Origin: Nocardia sp. NRRL S-836
GTDB taxonomy: Bacteria > Actinomycetota > Actinomycetes > Mycobacteriales > Pseudonocardiaceae
NCBI RefSeq assembly: GCF_001279525.1
Contig: NZ_LGDY01000124.1
Coordinates: 106,646-170,645 of the forward strand
DNA: 64,000 nt
Reading direction: 5' to 3'
In this document: piece by piece, positions 8,014 to 17,346 of the stretch
Layout: the number at the start of each line of letters is the position of its first letter
Position numbering within the stretch: the first letter of the stretch is position 1
Made by a program: the position numbers and the translations under genes
The notes under the pieces: generated by a model
The model's database searches: none
The model's input: the letters and a program-made list of their open reading frames with translations, nothing else
What the model was told of the DNA's origin: nothing

Positions 8014-9237
8014 TCAGAACGACGCCATCTTCTTCTTGAGGTTCTCGTCCAGCGCGGCGAGGAAGTCCTCGGTGGTCAGCCACTCCTGGTCCTTGCTGAT
8101 CAGCAGGGCCAGGTCCTTGGTCATCTGACCGGCCTCGACGGTCTCGATGACGACCGACTCGAGCGCCTCGGCGAAGCGGATCACCTCGGGGGTGTTGTCC
8201 AGCTTGCCGCGGTGCATCAGGCCACGGGTCCACGCGAAGATCGAGGCGATCGGGTTCGTGGAGGTGGGCTTGCCGGCCTGGTGCTGGCGGAAGTGCCGGG
8301 TCACGGTGCCGTGGGCGGCCTCGGCCTCGACGGTCTTGCCGTCCGGCGTCATCAGGACCGACGTCATCAGGCCGAGCGAGCCGAAGCCCTGCGCGACCGT
8401 GTCGGACTGGACGTCACCGTCGTAGTTCTTGCACGCCCAGACGTAGCCGCCCTCCCACTTCATGGCCGCGGCGACCATGTCGTCGATGAGGCGGTGCTCG
8501 TAGGTGAGGCCCTTGGCGTCGAAGTCAGCCTTGAACTCCTCCTCGAACACGCGCTGGAAGATGTCCTTGAACTGGCCGTCGTAGGCCTTCAGGATCGTGT
8601 TCTTCGTGGACATGTAGACGGGGTAGCCCCGCTGCAGGCCGTAGGAGAACGAGGCGCGGGCGAAGTCCTCGATGGACTTGTTGTAGTTGTACATGCCCAT
8701 CGCCACACCGCCCTCCGCCGGGAACTCGGTGACGACGTGCTCGATCGGGTCCGAGCCGTCCTCCGGCTGGAACGTGATCGTGAGCTTGCCGGCGCCGGGC
8801 ACCTTGAAGTTGGTGGCCTTGTACTGGTCACCGTGGGCGTGACGGCCGATGATGATCGGCTTCGTCCAGCCGGGGACCAGGCGCGGCACGTTCGAGATGA
8901 TGATCGGCTCGCGGAAGACGACACCGCCGAGGATGTTGCGGATCGTGCCGTTCGGCGAGACCCACATCTTCTTCAGGCCGAACTCCTCGACGCGCGCCTC
9001 GTCCGGCGTGATCGTGGCGCACTTGACGCCGACGCCGTGCTTCTTGATGGCGTTCGCGGCGTCGATCGTGACCTGGTCGTCGGTGGCGTCCCGGTGCTCG
9101 ATGCCCAGGTCGTAGTACTCAAGGGTGACGTCCAGGTACGGGTGGATCAGCTTGTCCTTGATGAACTGCCAGATGATCCGGGTCATCTCGTCGCCATCGA
9201 GCTCGACGACGGTGCCCTGAACCTTGATCTTGCCCAT
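8014..9237 (-). CDS. icd: NADP-dependent isocitrate dehydrogenase
   Basis: Oxidatively decarboxylates isocitrate to 2-oxoglutarate in the TCA cycle, yielding NADPH. At 407 residues it belongs to the homodimeric, eukaryote-like class rather than the E. coli type or the ~740-residue monomeric form. Visible signatures include the substrate loop [19 protein letters not shown], the metal-binding YDGDVQSD region and EAAHGTV. The ATG at 9237 is preceded by GAGAGGAG at good spacing; the open frame upstream is Arg-rich and non-conserved. The gene stands alone with its own terminator. Confidence 0.96.
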   Translation of the reverse strand: MGKIKVQGTVVELDGDEMTRIIWQFIKDKLIHPYLDVTLEYYDLGIEHRDATDDQVTIDAANAIKKHGVGVKCATITPDEARVEEFGLKKMWVSPNGTIRNILGGVVFREPIIISNVPRLVPGWTKPIIIGRHAHGDQYKATNFKVPGAGKLTITFQPEDGSDPIEHVVTEFPAEGGVAMGMYNYNKSIEDFARASFSYGLQRGYPVYMSTKNTILKAYDGQFKDIFQRVFEEEFKADFDAKGLTYEHRLIDDMVAAAMKWEGGYVWACKNYDGDVQSDTVAQGFGSLGLMTSVLMTPDGKTVEAEAAHGTVTRHFRQHQAGKPTSTNPIASIFAWTRGLMHRGKLDNTPEVIRFAEALESVVIETVEAGQMTKDLALLISKDQEWLTTEDFLAALDENLKKKMASF

Positions 9238-9315
9238 AACCCGGGCGCTCCTCTCGCGACGATGCAAGCAAGACAAGCGTACTGGTAAACCGCTCGGACG
9301 TGCCTGCGACCCTGG

Positions 9316-10158
9316 TTACACCGATTCAGGATTGCGGTCGGTCGAGCGGCTCACGTGCTCCCACTTGTCGATTTCCGCGGTTCTGGCCTGGTCCGCCAAG
9401 CGGACCAGCTCCACCGCGTCGCTGCCCAGCAGCAGACGCAGCGGCGGCTCGTCCATGGCTACCACGTCGAGCATGACCTTCGCCGCCTCGGCCGGGTCAC
9501 CGGGCATGTTGCCGTCCGCGCCGCGAACCATGCCCAGCAGTACCCCGACAGACGGAACGTAGTCCTCCGACGGCTCGGTCACCACCAGGGACGGACCGGT
9601 CCAGTCCGTCTGGAAGCCGCCGAGCTCCAGCAGGGTGACCTTCACACCGAACGGCGCGGTCTCCGCGGCCAGCGACTCCGAGAAGCCGCGCAGGGCGAAC
9701 TTGGCCGTCACGTACGGGCCGAGCCCGCCGCCGAACGCCACGTGCCCCGCGGTCGAGCCGGTCATCAGGAAGTGGCCGGACCGCTGCCGCCGCAGCACCG
9801 GCAGCGCGGCGCGGGTGACGTTGACGACGCCGAAGAGGTTGACCTCCAGCTGCTCGCGGAAGTCGGCGTCCGAGCACTGCTCGATCGAGGTCACGTGCCC
9901 GGAGCCGGCGTTGTTCAGCACCACGTCGAGCCGGCCGAACTCCGCCACGGCGGTCTCGACCGCCCGTCTGGCCTGATCGGCGTCACGCACGTCGAGTGCG
10001 ACAGATCTGACGCGGTCACCGTGTCGGGAGACGAGGTCGTCGAGATCGCGGGGGTTGCGCGCGGTGGCGACGAGCCGGTGCCCGGCGGCGAGCACGGCCT
10101 CCGCGGTCTTGCGGCCGAGCCCGCGGGAGCTGCCGGTGATGAGCCAAACCTGCGTCAT
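9316..10158 (-). CDS. Short-chain dehydrogenase/reductase
   Basis: Classical SDR (280 residues) with the NAD(P)-binding motif TGSSRGLG at residues 8-15, the structural NNAG motif, a serine in MTGSTAG and the catalytic YVTAK pair. An Arg shortly after the glycine motif (ATARNP) suggests NADP preference. Substrate cannot be told. The proteins most like this in actinomycetes are annotated only as oxidoreductases. It stands alone, ending 79 nt before the icd start, and is probably transcribed separately. Confidence 0.9.
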   Translation of the reverse strand: MTQVWLITGSSRGLGRKTAEAVLAAGHRLVATARNPRDLDDLVSRHGDRVRSVALDVRDADQARRAVETAVAEFGRLDVVLNNAGSGHVTSIEQCSDADFREQLEVNLFGVVNVTRAALPVLRRQRSGHFLMTGSTAGHVAFGGGLGPYVTAKFALRGFSESLAAETAPFGVKVTLLELGGFQTDWTGPSLVVTEPSEDYVPSVGVLLGMVRGADGNMPGDPAEAAKVMLDVVAMDEPPLRLLLGSDAVELVRLADQARTAEIDKWEHVSRSTDRNPESV

Positions 10159-10273
10159 GTCCGCACGTCCTTCATTGAGTGACCGGTTGTTCGCAGATAT
10201 GGAGTTCGGGCTCGGCCACGTGATACCTGCGACTACTGTTCACACCGTCGGGTGATCTTCAGAAGGGGCGTAA

Positions 10274-11080
10274 GTGTCAACTGGGCCAACACATGCGATG
10301 AGCGGCTTGCTTGCCTGGTCCGCCGTCACCGCGTTCGCTTCCGCTCACCCGATCGGCCAGCTGACCCCGCAGAGCTGGGCGGTGGGTGCCGTGCTGGCGA
10401 CCGGAGCGGCGTTGCTGCCCGACCTCGACCACCCAGGTTCGACGATCTCCCGCACGTTCGGCGCGCTGAGCGGCGGCCTGTCCGCCGGCATCAACATGCT
10501 GAGCGGCTTCGTCTACCGGACCACGAGGACGAAGAAGGACTCCAAGCGCGACGGCGGTCACCGCGGTCTCACCCACACGCTCGTTTTCGCGTTGTTCGCC
10601 GCCGTGTTCACCACCGCGGTCGTGCAGAACAGCCAGAAGTGGGCGTTACCGGTGCTCATGTTCGTGTTCGCGGGTCTCGCGGTGCGCGGCATCATGAACG
10701 ACTGGTGCCCCAAGCAGGACGCGTTGCTGATCACCGCGGTGTCCGCGGGCATCACGTGGGCGATGATCGCGTGGACCGCGCAGACCAACGCCTCCGCCGC
10801 GGCGTGCGGCATCGCGGTCGGTGTCGGGTGTTTCGCGCACTACGTCGGTGACGCGATCACCGAGCAGGGGTGCCCGATCCTGTGGCCGGTGCCGATCATG
10901 GGCAAGACCTGGTACCCGGTGGCGCCGCCGAAGATCATGCGGATGAAGACCGGCGGCGTGGTCGAGATGGCGGTCGTCGGGCCGATCGTGACGGGCCTGT
11001 CGCTGTGGCTGGGACTGGCCGCGTTGCAGGCCACGGGCGCGTTGCCGTTCCTGGACTGGATCGACCTGCTGCCGATCTGA
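10274..11080 (+). CDS. YdjM/DUF457-type membrane metal-dependent hydrolase
   Basis: Polytopic membrane protein (268 residues) of the YdjM family. It carries the family motifs LLPDLDHPGST and HRGLTHT, whose Asp and His residues are thought to bind metal, plus about five hydrophobic segments. A second metal-site candidate is CFAHYVGDAIT. The GTG start at 10274 has AGAAGGGG 8 nt upstream. Homologues in E. coli belong to the LexA regulon, but no LexA box is seen here. Activity unproven even in the family. Confidence 0.85.
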   Translation: MSTGPTHAMSGLLAWSAVTAFASAHPIGQLTPQSWAVGAVLATGAALLPDLDHPGSTISRTFGALSGGLSAGINMLSGFVYRTTRTKKDSKRDGGHRGLTHTLVFALFAAVFTTAVVQNSQKWALPVLMFVFAGLAVRGIMNDWCPKQDALLITAVSAGITWAMIAWTAQTNASAAACGIAVGVGCFAHYVGDAITEQGCPILWPVPIMGKTWYPVAPPKIMRMKTGGVVEMAVVGPIVTGLSLWLGLAALQATGALPFLDWIDLLPI

Positions 11081-11185
11081 CGCCGCCGCCGGCATGTTCT
11101 TCCGCCGGCCACTCCGCGGCCACCTGCGCCTCACCCGATCGGCCTAGCCTCCACGGACCCCGACCAGTCGCGTGGAGGATCAGGC

Positions 11186-12694
11186 ATGTCCGAAGTGGGC
11201 CGCAGGCGCTTCCTGCAGGGCGCGAGCGCGCTCGGCGTGGCCGGGGTGCTGGGCACCGGGAGCGCCGCGGCGACGTCGCGCTACCACTGGCTTTCCGGTG
11301 ACCACCACGCGCACACGCAGTACTCCTACGACGGCATGTACACCATCGAGCAGCAGATCCGCGGCGCGCTGCGGCACGGCACGGACTGGCTGGTGGTCAC
11401 CGACCACGGCCACGCGGCGCACGAGGCGCACTCGGTCGAGGCGACCGCGGCGGACATCGCGGCGGCACGGCGGAAGTTCCCGCAGCTGTTGCTGTGGCAC
11501 GGGATGGAGTGGAACGTCCCCGGCGCCGAGCACGCGACGCTGTTCTTCGAGGACTGCCGCGACGAGCCCGGTGTGCTGCGCGACTTCGAGCGGCAGTTCG
11601 ACTGGCGGCTCAACGGCGCCGAGGCGTCGAGCCCCGCGAACGAGAAGAAGGCGCTCGACGCGATCCGGTGGCTCCAGACCAAGATCCGCAACGGCACGAT
11701 GAGCTCGGCGCTGGTGTTCGTGAACCACCCGATGCGCAACGGCCGAGTCGCCCCGCACGAGCTGCGGAACATGCGCGACCTGGCGCCGGACATCGTTGTC
11801 GGCATGGAGGGTGCACCCGGTGCGCAGGGCGACGGCGACCCGTTGCGCGGCCCCGGTGGCCACCGCGGTGGTTACGGGAACAGCCCGGGCTCGAACTCCT
11901 ACGCGCCCTACCCGCCGGAGGCGTACAAGACCTACGGCGGCTTCGACTGGATGACCGCGAAGCTCGGCGGCGTGTGGGACTCGCTGCTGGCCGAGGGCCG
12001 CGGCTGGTGGATCACGTCGAACTCCGACTCGCACTTCAACTCGCGCGACACGGTCGTGCGCGTGCCGGAGCCGGGCGACCAGTTCGACCTGCACGGCAAG
12101 CACCTCGACCCGGTCGACTCCGGTCCGCCCCAGGTCATGCCGCCTTACGTGGACTTCTTCCCCTGTGAATTCTCACGGACCGTCGTCGGCGCGACCCGGC
12201 GCACGCGCGGTGCGGTGATGGAGGGTCTGCGGGCCGGACGGGCGTGGGTCTCGCACGGTGGACTGGTCGACGACCTGCGGTTCTCGGTCCACGGCACCGG
12301 CGGGTCGGCCGGCCTGGGCGAACGGCTGCGCGTGCGCCGCGGATCCGACGTGACGGTGCTGGTCAAAGCCCGCTTGGCAACTCGCCCGAACAGCGCCGGG
12401 TTCATCCCCAGGTTGCGTAGGCTGGACCTCGTCAAGGGCGCTGTCACCGGTCCCACGTCTTCTGAAACGTTGTCCACGCCACATGTGAACGTCGAGCGAT
12501 CCTTCGAGCCGCGCTGGCACTATGCGGTCTTCACGCACACGTTCCGCAACGTCCGGGAGCCGTTCTACCTCAGACTGCGTGGAACCGACGGCAACCGCGG
12601 CGCGTTCGAACCGCAGGCGGACACTCCGGGAGCCGCGAACCCGTGGGAGGACCTGTGGTGCTACACCAACCCGATCTTCGTGGAGGTCAGGTGA
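11186..12694 (+). CDS. Tat-exported PHP-domain phosphoesterase
   Basis: Begins with a Tat signal (GRRRFLQGASALG) and an Ala-rich cleavage region. The mature part is a PHP-type metallohydrolase: GDHHAHTQYS and VVTDHGHAAH carry the expected His/Asp ligands, with NSDSHFN further on. The C-terminal ~150 residues look like a beta-rich extension. PHP enzymes hydrolyse phosphate esters; substrate unknown. GGAGG precedes the ATG by 8 nt. The stop overlaps the GTG of the next gene, so the two are translationally coupled and probably functionally linked. Confidence 0.88.
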   Translation: MSEVGRRRFLQGASALGVAGVLGTGSAAATSRYHWLSGDHHAHTQYSYDGMYTIEQQIRGALRHGTDWLVVTDHGHAAHEAHSVEATAADIAAARRKFPQLLLWHGMEWNVPGAEHATLFFEDCRDEPGVLRDFERQFDWRLNGAEASSPANEKKALDAIRWLQTKIRNGTMSSALVFVNHPMRNGRVAPHELRNMRDLAPDIVVGMEGAPGAQGDGDPLRGPGGHRGGYGNSPGSNSYAPYPPEAYKTYGGFDWMTAKLGGVWDSLLAEGRGWWITSNSDSHFNSRDTVVRVPEPGDQFDLHGKHLDPVDSGPPQVMPPYVDFFPCEFSRTVVGATRRTRGAVMEGLRAGRAWVSHGGLVDDLRFSVHGTGGSAGLGERLRVRRGSDVTVLVKARLATRPNSAGFIPRLRRLDLVKGAVTGPTSSETLSTPHVNVERSFEPRWHYAVFTHTFRNVREPFYLRLRGTDGNRGAFEPQADTPGAANPWEDLWCYTNPIFVEVR

Positions 12695-13173
12695 CCAGCA
12701 CCTTCATCGGCGTCGACGCCGGTTACGAGAACCGCTGGGAAGCGGAGAAGATCGCGCTGGAGCTGCACGACACCGTGCTGACGACCGCGCGCACGGTCGT
12801 GGTGCACGACGTCGAGGGCCACTACGCGATGTCGTTCCTCGTACCGGTGCCGCCGTCCGACGCGGTGGTGAGCTCGCTGGTGCAGCAGGGCTTCGGGGTC
12901 GCCGTGCGCAGTGCGTTCTCGGGTCGCCTGGTGGGCCCGGAAACGTTGCGGGCGGGCGCTTCCGCCGCCGCCGAGGCACACCAGTACCGGCGCGAGGGGC
13001 GCGCTCTGCGGTTCCAGGGCCAACGGTCGTTGCGCGGTCGTCATGGCGTGTCGGACATCCTCGCGTTCACGGCGATAGAAGCCGTGCTGCCGCGGGGAAC
13101 CCACACGGTGGACACGCGCGGGAACCTCGTCCCGTTCTTCCGGGACGGCAAGCTGGTGCTGGTCGTCGACTAG
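12691..13173 (+). CDS. Conserved hypothetical protein, coupled to PHP gene
   Basis: 160 residues, no recognised domain, no signal or membrane segment. Mixed alpha/beta composition. It begins at a GTG overlapping the PHP stop codon (GTGA) and is followed 11 nt later by a PRPP-synthetase-like gene. The arrangement suggests a three-gene operon in phosphate-ester or nucleotide chemistry, but its own function cannot be inferred. Confidence 0.72.
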   Translation: MTSTFIGVDAGYENRWEAEKIALELHDTVLTTARTVVVHDVEGHYAMSFLVPVPPSDAVVSSLVQQGFGVAVRSAFSGRLVGPETLRAGASAAAEAHQYRREGRALRFQGQRSLRGRHGVSDILAFTAIEAVLPRGTHTVDTRGNLVPFFRDGKLVLVVD

Positions 13174-13184
13174 GGTTTGCGCAC

Positions 13185-14129
13185 GTGCGCGACATCGCTG
13201 TCTTCACCGGTTCCGCCCATCCCGAACTCGCCGCCGAGATCTGCCGCCATCTCGGGGTCGACCTCTCCCCCAGCCGCGTCACCCGGTTCGCCAACGACTG
13301 CCTCGAGGTGCAGCTGCAGGCGAACTGCCGTGAGCGGGACGTGTTCCTGATCCAGCCGCTCGTGCCGCCGGTGCAGGAACACCTGGTCGAGCTGCTGCTG
13401 ATGCTCGACGCCGCCCGTGGTGCCTCCGCCGCGCGCACGACCGTCGTTCTGCCGCACTACGCCTATGCGCGGTCGGACAAGAAGGACGCGCCGCGGATCT
13501 CGATCGGTGGCCGCCTGGTCGCCGACCTGATGGTCGCCGCGGGGGCGTCGCGCGTGCTCGCGATGACGTTGCACTCGCCGCAGGTGCACGGCTTCTTCTC
13601 GGTGCCCGTCGACCACCTGCACGCACTGCGCGAACTGGCCGCGCACTTCACGCAGTACGACCTGTCGAACACCGTGGTCGTCTCGCCGGACCTGGGCAAC
13701 GCCAAGGAGGCCGCGCACTTCGCCCGCATCCTCGGCGTCCCGGTGGCCGCCGGCGCCAAGCAGCGCTTCGCCGACGACAAGGTGCAGATCTCCACCGTCA
13801 TCGGCGACGTGGCCGGCCGCGACGTGATCGTGCTGGACGACGAGATCGCCAAGGGCTCCACCGTGGTCGAGCTGCTGGACAAGCTGCGCGAGCGCGGCGC
13901 CGGGTCGATCCGGGTGGCGTGCACGCACGGCCTGTTCTCGGCGGGGGCGTTGGACCGGCTCCAAGCCTTCGACGACGTGCTGGAGATCGTCGCCACGAAC
14001 ACGGTGCCGATCCCGGAGGAGAAGAAGGTGCCGAAGCTCCAGGTGCTGTCGATCGCACCGGCACTGGCGGAGGCCATGCGCCGGATCAACGTCGGCGAGT
14101 CGGTGTCGACGCTGTTCGAAGCCCCTTGA
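13185..14129 (+). CDS. Ribose-phosphate pyrophosphokinase-like protein
   Basis: Resembles PRPP synthetase (transfer of pyrophosphate from ATP to ribose 5-phosphate): an N-terminal ATP-binding half with PHYAYARSDKKD, a catalytic-loop region AKQRF, and a PRPP-binding loop VIVLDDEIAKGST. At 314 residues it has normal length. The PRPP loop departs from the usual DDMIDTGGT, with Ala-Lys-Gly-Ser in place of Asp-Thr-Gly-Gly, so it is probably a paralogue rather than the housekeeping Prs. GTG start at 13185. Immediately downstream of the PHP and hypothetical genes, so likely used in a specialised pathway. Confidence 0.8.
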   Translation: MRDIAVFTGSAHPELAAEICRHLGVDLSPSRVTRFANDCLEVQLQANCRERDVFLIQPLVPPVQEHLVELLLMLDAARGASAARTTVVLPHYAYARSDKKDAPRISIGGRLVADLMVAAGASRVLAMTLHSPQVHGFFSVPVDHLHALRELAAHFTQYDLSNTVVVSPDLGNAKEAAHFARILGVPVAAGAKQRFADDKVQISTVIGDVAGRDVIVLDDEIAKGSTVVELLDKLRERGAGSIRVACTHGLFSAGALDRLQAFDDVLEIVATNTVPIPEEKKVPKLQVLSIAPALAEAMRRINVGESVSTLFEAP

Positions 14130-14135
14130 CCGCTG

Positions 14136-14786
14136 CTACCTCAGATGTGCGAGCGCCGTGATCAGGCGCTCCGCCACGTCCTGCGGCCCCGGCATCTTGC
14201 GCACCACGGCCCGTTGGTGCGCAAGGCCGTGGAGCCCGAGCCACAACGCGACGGCGTCGCCGTGGAGATCGTCGCTCCCGTGCGCGATCCCGGCCTCCAC
14301 GCACGCCCCCAGCACCCGCGCGAGCAGCGTAAGCGCCTCGGCGCCGAGTGACTCCAGGTCGGCGTCGGTGATCGAGGTGTCGTCGGCCGACGGCATCCAC
14401 AGGCCGCCGAAAATGATCCGGTAGCGCTGCGGGTGCGTCCTGGCCAGGTCCAGGTAGGCGTTGCACACCGCGAACAACCGCGAGCGCGGGTCGGGGCCCG
14501 CCTGCTCGTCCGCCTCGCGCAGCACGACCGCGAGCCGGTCCATCTCCTGCCTGACCACCGCGAGCATGATCGACGGCTGGTCCGCGAAGTGCGGGTAGAT
14601 CGACGGGGCCGCGATGCCCGCCCTGCGTGCGACCGAGCGCAGGGTGACGGCGCGTTCGTCGCCGCCCTCGTCCAGCAGCGCGACGGCCGCCGCGATGATC
14701 TCTTCCCGCAGTCTTCCGCCCTCGCCACGGCGGTTTCGCCTGCGTGCGGGGGCTGCGGCGGCGTTGTTCGTCACGGCCGTAACCAT
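14136..14786 (-). CDS. TetR-family regulator (WHG-type C-terminus)
   Basis: 216 residues. The N-terminal helix-turn-helix is clear (TLRSVARRAGIAAPSIYPHF), followed by a ligand-binding domain containing WLGLHG, as in TetR_C_13/WHG proteins. It faces the oxidoreductase gene at 14882 across a 95-bp gap holding several copies of a conserved box, so it probably represses both genes and is relieved by a substrate of the reductase. A second, shorter TetR with the same WLGLHG motif lies just past that reductase. Confidence 0.9.
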   Translation of the reverse strand: MVTAVTNNAAAAPARRRNRRGEGGRLREEIIAAAVALLDEGGDERAVTLRSVARRAGIAAPSIYPHFADQPSIMLAVVRQEMDRLAVVLREADEQAGPDPRSRLFAVCNAYLDLARTHPQRYRIIFGGLWMPSADDTSITDADLESLGAEALTLLARVLGACVEAGIAHGSDDLHGDAVALWLGLHGLAHQRAVVRKMPGPQDVAERLITALAHLR

Positions 14787-14855
14787 ACACGTGAAAGTTT
14801 ATGGGTGTTAGTCCTTGCAACCGTTCGCTTACGGGCGTTAGCTTATGGCTGTAAG
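14771..14855. promoter_or_regulatory. Repeated TetR operator boxes
   Basis: Copies of a 14-bp box: TTTATGGGTGTTAG (14798-14811), CTTACGGGCGTTAG (14828-14841) and CTTATGGCTGTAAG (14842-14855, nearly palindromic CTTA-N6-TAAG). A related ACGGCCGTAA lies at 14773-14782 just inside the regulator's first codons. Boxes cover the divergent promoter region. Confidence 0.7.
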
Positions 14856-14881
14856 CACAACGGCCTGAAGGAGCGAGCACG

Positions 14882-15934
14882 ATGAACGCCACCACCTCCA
14901 CCACCCGTGCCACCGAGATCGTCCTGCCCGGTGTTGTCGACCCCGACGGCCTGCATGTGCGGGTCCGCGAGCTGCCCGCACCCGGTGCCGGCCAGGTGCT
15001 CCTGCGCATGGAGGCGACCGGCGTGTCGTTCGCCGAGCAGCAGATGCGCCTGGGCAAGTACTACGACCAGCCGCCGTTCCCGTTCGTGCCCGGCTACGAC
15101 CTGGTCGGCACGGCGGTCGCGGTCGGCACCGGCGTGGACCCGCTTCTGGAGGGCCGCCGGTTCGCCGCCGTCACGAAGGTCGGCGCGTGGGCGAGCCACC
15201 TGGTCGTCGAGGCCGCCGACCTGGTGGCGGTGCCAGACGGGGTCGACTCCGACGCCGCCGAAACCGTGCTGGTCAACGGCGTCACGGCGTGGCAGATGAT
15301 GTACCGCACCGCCAAGGTGGAGCGCGGCGGCACGATCGTGGTGCTGGGCGCGAACGGCGGCGTCGGCTCGACGCTGGTGCAGCTCGCGAAGCACGCCGGC
15401 ATCAGGGTGATCGGCACGGCGTCCGCCCGCCACCACGACGCGGTGCGCGCGCTCGGCGCCATCGACGTGGTCGACTACCGCGACCCGGACCTGTACGCCC
15501 GCCTCCGCGAGCTCGCTCCCGAGGGTGTCGACGCGGTGTTCGACCACGTCGGCGGCGCGGGCCTGCGGGAGTCCTGGAAGCTGCTGCGCCGCGGTGGCGC
15601 GCTGGTCAACTACGGCACCGCGGCGACCAAGGACGAGCCGGGGAGCGGGATGCTGCCGGTGCTCAAGCTGTTCGGCCGGTTGATGGTGTGGAACGCACTG
15701 CCCAACGGCCGGCGTGCGGGCTTCTACAACTTCTGGGCGGGCAAGCGGTTCCGCACCGCGACGTTCCGCGCCCGGTTGAGCGAGGACCTCACGCAGGTGC
15801 TGCGCCTGGTCGGCACCGGTGCGCTCAGGCCGCAGATCGCCGCGCGCGTCCCGCTCACCGAGGCCGCCGCCGCGCTGCGGCTGGCCGAGTCCCGCACCGT
15901 TCTCGGCAAGGTCGTCATCGTTCCGCAGGCGTGA
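14882..15934 (+). CDS. Zinc-free quinone oxidoreductase-like MDR protein
   Basis: Medium-chain dehydrogenase/reductase (350 residues) with a GroES-like N-terminal domain, lacking the zinc-binding cysteines of alcohol dehydrogenases, and a Rossmann domain with GANGGVGSTLVQLAK. It should reduce quinones or enones with NADPH. GAAGGAGCGAGC lies just before the ATG. It is divergent from a TetR regulator with boxes between them, and its stop overlaps the GTG of a second TetR gene. That layout is typical of inducible detoxification. Confidence 0.9.
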   Translation: MNATTSTTRATEIVLPGVVDPDGLHVRVRELPAPGAGQVLLRMEATGVSFAEQQMRLGKYYDQPPFPFVPGYDLVGTAVAVGTGVDPLLEGRRFAAVTKVGAWASHLVVEAADLVAVPDGVDSDAAETVLVNGVTAWQMMYRTAKVERGGTIVVLGANGGVGSTLVQLAKHAGIRVIGTASARHHDAVRALGAIDVVDYRDPDLYARLRELAPEGVDAVFDHVGGAGLRESWKLLRRGGALVNYGTAATKDEPGSGMLPVLKLFGRLMVWNALPNGRRAGFYNFWAGKRFRTATFRARLSEDLTQVLRLVGTGALRPQIAARVPLTEAAAALRLAESRTVLGKVVIVPQA

Positions 15935-16398
15935 GAGGGCCCGGCTGCCGCCAGGTCATCGTGGCGGCGGCGACCGCACTGGTCGACCGGGACCGCGCGG
16001 TGACGCTCCGCGCCGTGTCCCGCGAGGCGGGCCTCCCGACGTCCTCGATCTACCCGCACTTCCCCACCCCGCCGGCGATCCTGCTGGCCGTGTGCCACGA
16101 GGCGTTCCACGAGCTGGAGGCCGCCGTCCTCGGTGCGGCCGACGCCCACTCGGCGGGCCTCGCCTACCTCGGCTTCGCCGTCGCGCACCCCCGCCGCTAC
16201 CGCGTGATGTTCGGTGCGGCCGACCTCTCCGAACCCGCGCTGCGGTTGTTCACCCAGGTCCTCACCGACTCCCGTCCCGCCTCCGACGCCATGGCGTTGT
16301 GGCTTGGACTGCACGGTCTCGCCGACCAGTGCGCCTCGTCCCGCCGCTCGGCCCCGTTCGCCGCTCTCGCACCACGCCTGGTCACCTCGCTCATCTGA
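15931..16398 (+). CDS. Short TetR-family regulator
   Basis: 155 residues from the GTG at 15931, whose GTGA overlaps the stop of the oxidoreductase. The helix-turn-helix (TLRAVSREAGLPTSSIYPHF) and the C-terminal WLGLHG closely parallel the regulator at 14136, suggesting an old duplication. It is shorter at both ends: the first DNA-binding helix has almost no leader and the ligand domain lacks ~40 residues. It may act as a heterodimer partner or be degenerating. Confidence 0.78.
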   Translation: MRGPGCRQVIVAAATALVDRDRAVTLRAVSREAGLPTSSIYPHFPTPPAILLAVCHEAFHELEAAVLGAADAHSAGLAYLGFAVAHPRRYRVMFGAADLSEPALRLFTQVLTDSRPASDAMALWLGLHGLADQCASSRRSAPFAALAPRLVTSLI

Positions 16399-16416
16399 CT
16401 TCCCGGAGGTCCCGCC

Positions 16417-17004
16417 ATGAACGCCACCGCGGTCCGCGCCGTCACACCCGCCACCGAGGTCGACAACCGCGCCGCCTACCTGGGCTTCGCCGCCGCCTAC
16501 GTCCTCGGCCACGGCGCCGCGGCGCTGTCCAGGGGCACCGACCCGGTCGTCGTCCTGCCGTCGTGGCTGCCGATCGCGCTGCTCGCGGCGGGCCTGCTCA
16601 CCGGCACGGCCTTCGCCATGACCGCGTCGCTGCGGGCCCAGCGTGCCGCGACCCCCGAACGGCGCCGCTCCGAGCAGCTGGCCGGCGCCGCCTGGGTCAT
16701 CGGGTTCGCCGCGCTGGCGCTCGCGATCACCGGCCTGACCACCGCGTTCGACCGGCCCGAGCTGCAGACCGTGCTCTGGCCGGCCGGCTCGACCATCGTG
16801 GTCGGCCTGATCTACCTCGCCGAAGGCGCCGTGCGCCGCAACGCCCTGCACCACAACCTGGGCACCTGGCTCGCGCTGGTCGCCGCGGCGGCGTTGTTCG
16901 TCCCCGGCGCCGGCTTCTTCGGGGTGCTGGCCGTCGTGGGCGGTGGCGCGTACGCGGTGGCCGCGTTCCTGGAACCCCGCCGGCTGGCTTCGCTTGCCCG
17001 GTAA
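16417..17004 (+). CDS. Hypothetical multi-pass membrane protein
   Basis: 195 residues with about five hydrophobic segments (near residues 20-36, 52-70, 87-105, 120-138 and 150-180). No family recognised. GGAGG precedes the ATG. It follows the short TetR by 18 nt, so it is probably the last gene of the oxidoreductase operon. Perhaps a transporter or sensor for the same compounds, but this is inference from position only. Confidence 0.75.
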   Translation: MNATAVRAVTPATEVDNRAAYLGFAAAYVLGHGAAALSRGTDPVVVLPSWLPIALLAAGLLTGTAFAMTASLRAQRAATPERRRSEQLAGAAWVIGFAALALAITGLTTAFDRPELQTVLWPAGSTIVVGLIYLAEGAVRRNALHHNLGTWLALVAAAALFVPGAGFFGVLAVVGGGAYAVAAFLEPRRLASLAR

Positions 17005-17010
17005 GGACTT

Positions 17011-17346
17011 CTAGAGCCGCACTCGCACCGTGACACGGCCTTCGCCGTCACGGTGCGAAGTCGCGTGCCCGGTCCGTTGCACGCCGTCGAGCTCCACCGT
17101 GAGCGGGCCGCCCTCGCCGGTGAAGTTGCGCCACCACGTCTTGGCGTCCGGCATCATCACCCGGATCTCGACGACGTCACCCTTGCGCCGATAGCCGACG
17201 GGTGTGGTGAAGGTGCGGCCCGAGCGCCGCCCCGTGTAGGACACCACGGTGATCCCCTTGCGCACGAGCTTCCCGACGAGCGGAGCGCCGCGCAGACCGA
17301 CGATGCACCTGTTGACGCCGCGGGCCAGCGGTCCACTGAAGTCCAT
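17011..17346 (-). CDS. Deazaflavin (F420)-dependent nitroreductase family protein
   Basis: 111 residues from the ATG at 17346, preceded by GGAGG. The family signature GRRSGRTFTTPVGYRR and the region DAKTWWRNF mark the Ddn/DUF385 split-barrel family, whose members reduce quinones or nitro compounds with F420H2. That the same window carries fbiC makes F420 use plausible. It converges on the membrane protein upstream, with only 6 nt between stops. The frame is open to 17526, but the extension lacks family similarity. Confidence 0.87.
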   Translation of the reverse strand: MDFSGPLARGVNRCIVGLRGAPLVGKLVRKGITVVSYTGRRSGRTFTTPVGYRRKGDVVEIRVMMPDAKTWWRNFTGEGGPLTVELDGVQRTGHATSHRDGEGRVTVRVRL

